From Tardiphaga sp. (GTDB lineage: Bacteria > Pseudomonadota > Alphaproteobacteria > Rhizobiales > Xanthobacteraceae): a stretch of DNA of 10,543 nt. Location of the stretch: assembly GCA_028290765.1 (NCBI GenBank), contig JAQGJF010000502.1, positions 1-10,543 of the forward strand, read 5' to 3'. Made by a program: the position numbers and the translations under genes. Each line of letters starts with the position of its first letter. Position 1 is the first letter of the stretch. Below are positions 4,800 through 10,543 of this stretch, one piece after another. Below the pieces are notes generated by a model. That model made no database searches. It worked only from the letters and a program-made list of their open reading frames with translations, and was not told the origin of the DNA.

Positions 4800-5123
4800 A
4801 TGCGAACATTTATTCTTGCTGCGGCGTTGATCGGGCTATCGTCAGGCGGCGCATTGGCGCAGGCTGGCGCTAACCAGAATGCGCCGACCCCGAATTCGGC
4901 AGGTACAGGCATCGTACAGCCCGGCACCACCAGCACTGGCGTAGCGGTCGACAGAACTACGACGGGCACTTCCGTTGCTCCGCGAGCGGTCGGCTCCGAA
5001 GCCGGCAACAACGCCAGTTCGACGCAGGGGATTAACGCGGCCGGTGCCAACTCGCCTGCCGCCGCCGAGGGACGTACCAGCGGTGGCGGAGCCGGCGGCG
5101 GTGGCGCCGGAGGCAGCAAGTGA
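4800..5123 (+). CDS. Secreted Gly/Ala/Thr-rich low-complexity protein
   Basis: 107 residues. A typical signal peptide comes first: MRTFILAAALIGLSSGG followed by ALA, with cleavage likely after ALA-Q near residue 20. The mature part is low complexity: Asn/Ala/Pro-rich, then Thr/Gly repeats (TTSTGVAVDRTTTGTSV), ending in a glycine-rich run (SGGGAGGGGAGGSK). There are no cysteines. It is probably a disordered periplasmic or surface protein. The ATG has AGGAGAG seven bases upstream; the frame extends upstream to 4749 but without support. It is followed by a good terminator (5154-5185). Similar small secreted proteins are common in Bradyrhizobium; their function is unknown. Confidence 0.75.
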   Translation: MRTFILAAALIGLSSGGALAQAGANQNAPTPNSAGTGIVQPGTTSTGVAVDRTTTGTSVAPRAVGSEAGNNASSTQGINAAGANSPAAAEGRTSGGGAGGGGAGGSK

Positions 5124-5153
5124 CATAGCTTAGAGGGTAGATGTACCCCTTCG

Positions 5154-5185
5154 GGTCCCGGAGCAATCCGGGGCCTCTTCATCTT
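5154..5185 (+). terminator. Intrinsic terminator after the secreted protein gene
   Basis: GGTCCCGG (5154-5161) pairs with CCGGGGCC (5168-5175): eight pairs with one G-T and a six-base loop, followed by the T-rich TCTTCATCTT. Confidence 0.65.
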
Positions 5186-5282
5186 AATGCCGAGCGCTCC
5201 AGTTGCGTTGAGCACGCGGATTGTTGGCAACGATCAACGAATGACACGTTTACCAACCGGTCCGCCTAATAGGGAGGCTCAA

Positions 5283-5438
5283 ATGTCCAGCTCTAGGCGC
5301 GGTCGCTTGCGGCTACGATATGGATACGCGCTCGCCGTGGTGATTGCGCTCGGCCTCATTGGTGGCACCATCGCGGTCGTGCAGAACCACGGTCGGGTAC
5401 CTGACGCGAACACCACGTCGATCGGACAGGCACGATAA
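5283..5438 (+). CDS. Small single-pass membrane protein
   Basis: 51 residues. The arginine-rich N-terminus (SSRRGRLRLRYGY) is followed by one membrane helix (ALAVVIALGLIGGTIAVV) and a short polar tail (QNHGRVPDANTTSIGQAR). By the positive-inside rule the tail faces the periplasm. The ATG has AGGGAGG upstream with a 5-base spacer; the frame is open further upstream but without a ribosome-binding site. No GGAAC promoter was seen between the terminator at 5185 and the start. Tiny membrane proteins of this shape are frequent in rhizobia and have no assigned role. Confidence 0.65.
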   Translation: MSSSRRGRLRLRYGYALAVVIALGLIGGTIAVVQNHGRVPDANTTSIGQAR

Positions 5439-5455
5439 ACGAGGTGACCAGCGGG

Positions 5456-5485
5456 CCAAAAACCTACGACCCAAAAACCTACGAC
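5456..5485. repeat. Exact 15-base tandem duplication
   Basis: CCAAAAACCTACGAC occurs at 5456-5470 and again at 5471-5485. The second unit carries the stop codon of the - strand gene at 5479-5730, and the first carries the same stop again in frame, so the duplication duplicates the gene end without changing the protein. Confidence 0.9.
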
Positions 5486-5730
5486 CCCTGGAAGCCTCGC
5501 GCCTCCGGCGACGCCGCCCGGCCAAGTTCCCGTTCCTCCCTTGCAAGCCGCTCCGCTCTGGCCACGCGAATCGGCGTAAAGGGCGTCCCAAGACTGGAGG
5601 CCTTGCTTCGAACCTGCACGATGGATCGTTTCAGGACCGCCGAAGCCCGCGCCGCCGAGGCGCCTTCACTGGCCAATTGCTTCAGGCGCGCCAGCTGCTC
5701 CGGCGTCCAGACCTTTGACCGGGATTTCAT
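5479..5730 (-). CDS. Small HTH-like DNA-binding-type protein
   Basis: 83 residues. The first 50 look like a Myb/SANT- or sigma-like helix-turn-helix: WTPEQLARLKQLASEG, then ASAVLKRSIVQVRSKASSLG. A basic stretch, PIRVARAERLAREERELGR, follows. The arrangement W-T-P-E-x-x-x-x-L then a second helix with VxxKAxxLG is common in small Bradyrhizobium proteins of unknown role; DNA binding is inferred. The start codon overlaps the stop of the gene upstream (ATGA at 5730-5727), so the two are almost certainly translated in tandem. A partial relative may lie at 1-52. Confidence 0.7.
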   Translation of the reverse strand: MKSRSKVWTPEQLARLKQLASEGASAARASAVLKRSIVQVRSKASSLGTPFTPIRVARAERLAREERELGRAASPEARGFQGS

Positions 5731-5951
5731 GCCGCCGACTTTCCGGCGTCGTTGAAGTCGGCCAGCCCTGCAATCCGCAGTTCCACGCGATTGCGCTCCC
5801 CGGTCGCAGCGCAGTCGAGAATGCGTTTTGCGATTCTGGATTGCGAGACCGAGGCCCGGAGCTGGATCGGCAAGGTCCTGACGGCTTCGTCCAGCACCTG
5901 GTGAAGAAAATTCAGTTCTTCGGGTGAATACACATTTGGCGACGCGAGCAT
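5727..5951 (-). CDS. Small conserved helical protein, first gene of a coupled pair
   Basis: 74 residues: MLASPNVYSPEELNFLHQVL, then DEAVRTLPIQLRASVSQSRI, AKRILDCAATGERNRVELRI and a short tail. It is probably all helical and cytoplasmic. Rhizobial proteins of the same shape (YxPEDLxFLxxVFDxA...ILxxAAxGERDPxEL) are common and have no known function. Start 5951 is fixed by AGGAGA with a 5-base spacer; a longer frame from 6002 lacks one. Its stop shares four bases with the start of the gene at 5730. No GGAAC promoter precedes it. Confidence 0.7.
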   Translation of the reverse strand: MLASPNVYSPEELNFLHQVLDEAVRTLPIQLRASVSQSRIAKRILDCAATGERNRVELRIAGLADFNDAGKSAA

Positions 5952-6107
5952 GGTGTTCTCCTTCGCCGGCCAAGCGCCATTTGGGCGCGACGGACCCGGC
6001 AATGAGGAATATGCTAACCACGCCGCATAAGGCGCGCATGGGTCAATCGGAACCCCGACTAACCTATGTTTATGAAAACCGATTTTTCGCGGGGCAAGGC
6101 ATCTGAA

Positions 6108-6869
6108 ATGATTGCTGGCCTACCATCCACCCGACTGATCACGCGCTTGCAATGCGTGACCGACATTTCCGCCGCGACAGAGCGCCTGATCGCGCTCCTT
6201 CCGATTGCCGTGAGGAATTACGCGGCGAACGAAATCATCGTCGCGCAAGGAGCGAAATCGACGAATTGCTGCCTCGTGCTCGACGGCTTCGTGGCGCGCG
6301 AAAAAGCCGCCAACACCTCCGACCGCCAGATCATATCGTTCTACGTCCCTGGCGATATTCCTGATGCCAGCACGCTGCACCTGCCGAAGATGGATCATAA
6401 TCTGATCGGTATCGGCCCGGCTGTCGTCGGATTCATACCGCATCTGTCCGTAAACGAGGCACTCGCACAGTCACCCGAACTGCTGCACGCCTTTTGGCGG
6501 GAGACGCTGATTGATTCCGCCCTGCTGCGACAATGGGTCGTCAATCTCGGCCAGCGGGAAGGCATTGCCCGGGTCGCCCACCTGCTGTGCGAACTGGCCA
6601 TGCGCCTCGATGCGGTGGGCCTGTTGCGGGATCGTTCGCTGCCGATCCCGTGGACGCAGGTCGATGTCGCCGATGCCACCGGCATGTCCGCCATCCACGC
6701 CAATCGGGTCATCCAGGATCTGCGAACGCGCGGCGTCGTCCACTGGGAAAGCAGGTACGTCCGGATCGTCGACTGGCAACAACTCCGTGACGTTGCCGGA
6801 TTTGCGCCCGACTATCTGCATCTCAAACGCCCCGGCACGTCGCTGACGGCACCCTCAGCACTGGTCTGA
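6108..6869 (+). CDS. Crp/Fnr family transcription regulator
   Basis: 253 residues from ATG 6108; ATG 6066 would add 14 residues of unlike sequence. An N-terminal cyclic-nucleotide-binding-like barrel spans about 30-125 (YAANEIIVAQG, LVLDGFVAREK, IISFYVPGDI). A long dimer helix follows, then a Crp-type winged helix near 185-230, with IPWTQVDVADATGMSAIHAN as the recognition region and VVHWESRYVRIVD as the wing. The GExxxxxxRxA cyclic-AMP motif is absent, as is an Fnr-type N-terminal cysteine cluster, so the ligand is unknown. AAGG lies 8 bases before ATG 6108. The gene converges with the stress operon on a shared terminator. Confidence 0.9.
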   Translation: MIAGLPSTRLITRLQCVTDISAATERLIALLPIAVRNYAANEIIVAQGAKSTNCCLVLDGFVAREKAANTSDRQIISFYVPGDIPDASTLHLPKMDHNLIGIGPAVVGFIPHLSVNEALAQSPELLHAFWRETLIDSALLRQWVVNLGQREGIARVAHLLCELAMRLDAVGLLRDRSLPIPWTQVDVADATGMSAIHANRVIQDLRTRGVVHWESRYVRIVDWQQLRDVAGFAPDYLHLKRPGTSLTAPSALV

Positions 6870-6938
6870 GGTCGTGGAGACGGAAAAGTTCGTCACCGAC
6901 GGATCGATCACGAGACATGAGCAGGTGCAGCTCGAATC

Positions 6939-6970
6939 AAAAAAGGCAGCGCAGGCGCACTGCCTTTTTC
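6939..6970. terminator. Bidirectional terminator between crp-type gene and membrane operon
   Basis: AAAAAGGCAG (6940-6949) pairs with CTGCCTTTTT (6960-6969) around a 10-base loop. It has a T run on both strands and lies between two converging transcription units. Confidence 0.8.
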
Positions 6971-6988
6971 GCCAACGAGGCGCTCTGG

Positions 6989-7735
6989 CTACCTGGATAA
7001 GCTTGCCCGGTCGGCGATGTCCTTTCCCGCCACTTCGGCCACACGGCTCACCTTTGCCGAAATATCCGCCGCCGCGGATTTCGCGCCGTCCAGGCTGAGA
7101 CCTTGCTTGCGCGCTTCGTCGGAAACGGCCCCCATGACATTGCCCGCAACCGCGGTCACACGTTCGGCTTGCTGGTTGGCAAATTCGGCCGCCTTTGCCT
7201 TGATGTCGTCGCTGGCTTCACCGAGATACTCGGCTTCCACTTCGCTCGACGGGAGAGCAGCCGCGATCCCGGCACCGATGGCGAGCCCGATCGCACCGAG
7301 TGCCAAAGGCTGCGATTCAAAGAGGTCGCTCAGATTGGAGCGGAACGTATCGAACATTTCAGCGCCCGTTTCCGGGAGCGAGCTCACATGTTCGGAAGCA
7401 GCGTCGGCGTAATCCCGTCGCCTGCGCGCGGCGTTGTCGAAAACATCGACGCCGGTTTCTCGAATGGCGTCTGTCGCCGAGGCGACACCATCGCCCAAGG
7501 CGTTGGCGCCGGACCGCACCACAGAGCGGGCGGCGTCGAGCGCGTTGCCCGCGGCGTCCGGAACCCGGTCCAGCCCGGTCCTTTGGACCAGATTGCCGGC
7601 TCGTTCAACCGGCCGGTTTCCGGTAAAGAGCCAGATCACGCCCATCCCGATCAGCGCGGCAGACAGCGGATTGTTTCGCGCGGCATCACCGAGATCGCGG
7701 ACGAAATTCGATCCCTTTTCCGAAATTTCCGTCAT
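6989..7735 (-). CDS. Membrane-anchored amphipathic helix protein, last gene of the stress operon
   Basis: 248 residues. Membrane segment 1 lies near 20-40 (RNNPLSAALIGMGVIWLF). An amphipathic helical region follows, with DAxxSVVRSGANALGDGVAS-type repeats. Membrane segment 2 lies near 142-162 (QPLALGAIGLAIGAG, with a glycine zipper). The C-terminal helical part is acidic and basic. Residues 142-236 align without a gap to residues 295-389 of the first protein of the operon (shared EGL/QGL..DG...AA.D, RVAE.A), so the two share a module. The NPL-x-GxG anchor recalls ElaB/YqjD proteins. Start codon and upstream stop share ATGA, with GGAG just inside the upstream gene. The gene ends 20 bases from the bidirectional terminator. 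Function is inferred only from family shape. Confidence 0.7.
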   Translation of the reverse strand: MTEISEKGSNFVRDLGDAARNNPLSAALIGMGVIWLFTGNRPVERAGNLVQRTGLDRVPDAAGNALDAARSVVRSGANALGDGVASATDAIRETGVDVFDNAARRRRDYADAASEHVSSLPETGAEMFDTFRSNLSDLFESQPLALGAIGLAIGAGIAAALPSSEVEAEYLGEASDDIKAKAAEFANQQAERVTAVAGNVMGAVSDEARKQGLSLDGAKSAAADISAKVSRVAEVAGKDIADRASLSR

Positions 7736-8124
7736 CGTACCATCTCCTTTGCCGCGAGCTTGTCGCGCTCTACCTGTTCGAGGGTCACCGAGGGCTTGAG
7801 GGCGTCGCCGGAAAGACGGCTCAGTCCAATTCCAATCAACGCTGCGGAAACCAGCGCCGCACCGGCGCCGGTCAACAGATACGCCACGGGCTCGGAAAAG
7901 CCGCTGTGGATCAGCGCCGCCGCAAGCGCAAAAAGCAACAGCACCAGCGCCGGCATCAGGATCACTGCCCCGGCGCCGATCATCGCGGCGGCGCGGCCGA
8001 CCTGGCTGGCTTTTTCCGAAAGCTCGGCACGTGCCAACTCGAACTCGTTGCCGACCAGTTTGGCGAGCTGGCCTACCGCATCACTGAACAGCTCGGGAAT
8101 CGAGCGGCTACTTGGTGAATTCAT
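7732..8124 (-). CDS. DUF1469/YqjE-like membrane protein ('phage holin family')
   Basis: 130 residues. The N-terminal amphipathic helix (ELFSDAVGQLAKLVGNEFEL, then ARAELSEKA) is the signature of the PF07332 family, followed by two membrane helices near 45-70 and 78-101. The name 'phage holin superfamily' is a database label; these are bacterial envelope proteins such as E. coli YqjE, and nothing phage-like surrounds it. I chose ATG 8124 over ATG 8148 because AGGGG lies upstream of it. It overlaps the end of the gene before it by 17 bases and the start of the next by 4 (ATGA). Third gene of the operon. Confidence 0.85.
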   Translation of the reverse strand: MNSPSSRSIPELFSDAVGQLAKLVGNEFELARAELSEKASQVGRAAAMIGAGAVILMPALVLLLFALAAALIHSGFSEPVAYLLTGAGAALVSAALIGIGLSRLSGDALKPSVTLEQVERDKLAAKEMVR

Positions 8125-8740
8125 CGCGATACCCCTTGCTGTCGTCATGCCACCGGACGGGTTTGGACGCGGAGTTGTTGCTGCTTGCCGACGGCGGATT
8201 CGCGCTGTCTGAGTCGTTGGCCGAACTCTTCAGGAACCGCACCACGCCAAACCCGGCCAGCACCGCCATCCCCAGGAACGCCGTCGGTTGACGGCGTGCA
8301 AAGGACTGCGCGCCGCGCACGAGGTCGTTGAAATTGCCGGTTCGGATGGTGTCCGCTGCCCCTTCGACCTGAGAGGCGGCCTTGCGTATGTAGGTCCCAG
8401 CGATCGGAAGGTCGGCGTCGAACTCCCGCGCGGCACGACGGATGGTATCGGCGAGGCTTCCGACATAGTTCGCGCCCGCAGTCCTTTGGCCGTCGACGGT
8501 TTCCTTGAACTTGTCGGTCGCCTGGGAGGCCATGTCCTTGGCGGCATCGACGAATTCGGACGCCTGGTCTTTGATGGTCTCGGTGGAAGCGCCGGCGAGG
8601 TCCGCCGCCCTGTCCTTGAGATCGCGCCCGGCGGCGAGCGCCTGGTCGGTGACGGTCTTAGCGGCAGTCGCGGCCTTCTCAAATCCAGGAGATGCGGCCG
8701 AGCCGATTTGATCCGTCGCCTTAAGTGTCTGGTCAGCCAT
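8108..8740 (-). CDS. YqjD/apolipoprotein-like stress protein
   Basis: 210 residues. Residues 1-145 are amphipathic helix, very rich in Ala, Asp and Lys (AASPGFEKAATAAKTV, DLKDRAADLAGASTETIKDQ), like apolipoprotein or LEA proteins. A single anchor near 149-170 (RRQPTAFLGMAVLAGFGVVR) and a Ser/Asn-rich tail ending DEFTK follow. The layout, a long soluble helix then an R-x-P anchor, is that of ElaB/YqjD proteins. I believe homologues appear in rhizobial genomes as 'nutrient deprivation-induced protein', but that is from memory. GGAGGG precedes the ATG. The start overlaps the previous gene by eight bases. Confidence 0.75.
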   Translation of the reverse strand: MADQTLKATDQIGSAASPGFEKAATAAKTVTDQALAAGRDLKDRAADLAGASTETIKDQASEFVDAAKDMASQATDKFKETVDGQRTAGANYVGSLADTIRRAAREFDADLPIAGTYIRKAASQVEGAADTIRTGNFNDLVRGAQSFARRQPTAFLGMAVLAGFGVVRFLKSSANDSDSANPPSASSNNSASKPVRWHDDSKGYRDEFTK

Positions 8741-9971
8741 TGTGGTTCCCTCCGTTATTGCCTGGTTGATGATGTTGCTGTTCCGGGTCGAAGGCCGTCG
8801 TCACCGCGGCTTCCGCGACGCGGCGCACGCGCTGACGGAGATCCTGAGCCGCCTTTCCCAGCCCGTCGGTCGTGAGGCCTTCCGCCTCCGCGCGACGGCT
8901 GGTCTCGTCGTAGATCTCGCCGGCCGCATTTCTCGCCGTCTCCAGTCCTTGCGAAGCCGCCGCCTGGGCGCGCCGTTTTACCGCCGTGCTGGTATCGCCA
9001 ACGAGGTCATCCTCAATCTGCGAGCGCGGAAACGCACTGGCGATCAAGCCGCCGACCAGCAGTCCCACTCCGGCGACCAGTAAGGGATTTTGTTCGATCG
9101 TCTGGAAAATCGTCTTTCCCGCCTGATCGGCCAGGTCCGACGCCCTTTTGCCTGCTGTTCTGACCGCATCGATTCCGCTGTCGGTGAGATCGGATGCCTT
9201 GTCGCGCGTGGCTCTGGCGGCATCGATTCCGGCATCGGCAGTGGTGTTGGCGGCGCGGCGGGCGACCGCTGCGGCGCCGGAAGCGAAGTCCTGGACAGTG
9301 TCTACCGTCGACCCGGCGGCCCTGACGCCATCGTCCTTGAGATCCGCAGCCCGCTGCGCCAGCGAGCCGGTGAGCGATGCAGCCTTGTCCTGGATGTCTC
9401 GCGTGCCGGAGGTCAGTGTGGCGCCCGCCATACCGACGGTGCGGCCGACCTGATCTGTTCCGCCGGACATCGCGGTCCCCGCACGGTCGAGCTGGTCCGA
9501 CACATACGCTTTGGCGGCGGCGGTCGTCTCTCCAACCTGATCCCCGAATTCGCGGGCCCGGCGACTAACCTCCTCCGAAAGGTCAGCAGCAACATCGGAC
9601 GCCTTCTGTGTGGCAGATTGTCCGGTCTTGGAGCCGGCAAAAAACAGGCCTGCGCCGACCATCAACACCGGCAGTGGGATGGCGCGCGTCAATCGCAGCA
9701 GCGGATAGGCCACGCTAGCCCCGACCGCGACGGCCTGCATCGGGTTTCTCCGGGCCGCGGCGGTGACATCGTTGACGAGTTGCTCGCCTCTGCTCCTGAT
9801 GTAGTCCGATACCTCGGCCTTGATGGTGTCGGGACTGATGCGATGGCGAATATCGCTGGCGGTCTCCGCAACACTGGATTTGAGCTGTTCGACAGTGTCC
9901 GTCAGGCCGGCTCGGGTTTGTTCGGTCTCGCGTTTGATCTGTTGCAGCGAGCGGCTATCGGTTTTGGGCAT
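8733..9971 (-). CDS. DUF3618 membrane protein, first gene of the stress operon
   Basis: 412 residues. The N-terminal DUF3618 helix (QQIKRETEQTRAGLTDTVEQ, residues 10-29) is the recognisable part. Next come RRNPMQAVAVGASVAYPLL and a membrane helix near 98-113. About 170 residues of amphipathic repeats with the recurring core KASDLxDxGIDAVR/KRASDLADQAG follow. A second glycine-rich anchor lies near 295-315 (NPLLVAGVGLLVGGLIAS), then a charged helical end and a His/Asn-rich tail. GAGGA lies seven bases before ATG 9971. The GGAAC-N16-GGTT promoter at 10027 gives a leader of about 25 bases. Its C-terminal module reappears in the last gene of the operon. An envelope-shaping or ribosome-tethering stress role is inferred from YqjD-like neighbours. 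Confidence 0.8.
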   Translation of the reverse strand: MPKTDSRSLQQIKRETEQTRAGLTDTVEQLKSSVAETASDIRHRISPDTIKAEVSDYIRSRGEQLVNDVTAAARRNPMQAVAVGASVAYPLLRLTRAIPLPVLMVGAGLFFAGSKTGQSATQKASDVAADLSEEVSRRAREFGDQVGETTAAAKAYVSDQLDRAGTAMSGGTDQVGRTVGMAGATLTSGTRDIQDKAASLTGSLAQRAADLKDDGVRAAGSTVDTVQDFASGAAAVARRAANTTADAGIDAARATRDKASDLTDSGIDAVRTAGKRASDLADQAGKTIFQTIEQNPLLVAGVGLLVGGLIASAFPRSQIEDDLVGDTSTAVKRRAQAAASQGLETARNAAGEIYDETSRRAEAEGLTTDGLGKAAQDLRQRVRRVAEAAVTTAFDPEQQHHQPGNNGGNHNG

Positions 9972-10002
9972 CGCGCTGTCCTCATGAGTAGTTACTGCGT
10001 TG

Positions 10003-10420
<418 letters not shown>

Positions 10421-10543
10421 AGCGTTTTCCAGCGAAGTGGGTTCGCGTCAAGAAAACGCGTCAAAATAACGAATCTAGAGCCCCGTTTCGATTCTATCGA
10501 AACGGAGAAGGCTCTAGCCTCTTCCGGCGAAAAACATGCGCTC
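10421..10543. repeat. Bradyrhizobium-type compound intergenic repeat, two hairpins
   Basis: Hairpin 1: GCGTTTTC (10422-10429) with GAAAACGC (10452-10459). Hairpin 2: CTAGAGCC (10475-10482) with GGCTCTAG (10510-10517), continued inside by CCGTTTCGAT (10483-10492) with ATCGAAACGG (10496-10505), a three-base loop and a four-base bulge. I recognise this arrangement from many intergenic places in Bradyrhizobium and relatives. Here it may also end the transcript from 10187. The right edge of the element is not visible. Confidence 0.75.

Noticed and set aside
6049..6073. GGAAC upstream of the Crp/Fnr gene as a tenth EcfG promoter
   Set aside because: After 16 bases it has TTAT, and no TT at the position shared by the nine accepted sites.
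7732..8124. Prophage, based on the 'phage holin family' gene
   Set aside because: DUF1469/YqjE-type proteins are chromosomal envelope proteins; no phage genes, integrase or attachment sites are nearby.

Overview
This window looks like a chromosomal stretch from a Bradyrhizobium-like alphaproteobacterium (Nitrobacteraceae). The reasons are the high GC, the small-protein families typical of that group, and a Bradyrhizobium-style compound intergenic repeat at the right end. Most genes are short. No rRNA, tRNA, CRISPR array, transposase or phage structural gene was found.

The main signal is regulatory. Nine intergenic sites match the general-stress-response sigma factor (EcfG/RpoE2-type) promoter GGAAC-N16/17-NNTT: - strand at 312, 1207, 3947 and 10027; + strand at 398, 719, 1272, 4740 and 10129. 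They sit in front of two paralogous 60-65 aa proteins, a 26 aa membrane microprotein, two possible small RNAs, a YihY membrane protein, a secreted Gly/Ala-rich protein, a four-gene membrane operon and an 'ETFPASDP' small protein. The sigma factor and its PhyR/NepR regulators are not in the window.

Layout. 1-1400: a divergent two-promoter module present twice (64-480 and 950-1376), plus a third, one-sided copy near 677-806. Each copy ends in a GGCCCC/GGGGCC hairpin. 1387-2700: members and remnants of a small 'SWF-tail' protein family, a PilZ protein, and a small gene whose ribosome-binding site lies inside a hairpin. 2829-2994: a frameshifted remnant of the C-terminus of an OprB-type porin. 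3052-4617: yihY and a TolA-like coiled-coil protein, both on -. 4800-5438: a secreted and a membrane small protein on +. 5479-5951: a translationally coupled two-gene unit on -. 6108-6869: a Crp/Fnr regulator. It converges on a bidirectional terminator with the - strand operon 9971-6989.

The 9971-6989 operon contains four genes, each overlapping the next. It encodes a DUF3618 protein, a YqjD/apolipoprotein-like protein, a YqjE-like (DUF1469, 'phage holin family') protein and a second large helix protein. The first and last share a gap-free 95-residue module. The layout recalls the E. coli yqjCDEK cluster, so I infer an envelope or membrane stress operon. It is transcribed divergently from the 'ETFPASDP' gene at 10187, and each direction has its own GGAAC promoter.
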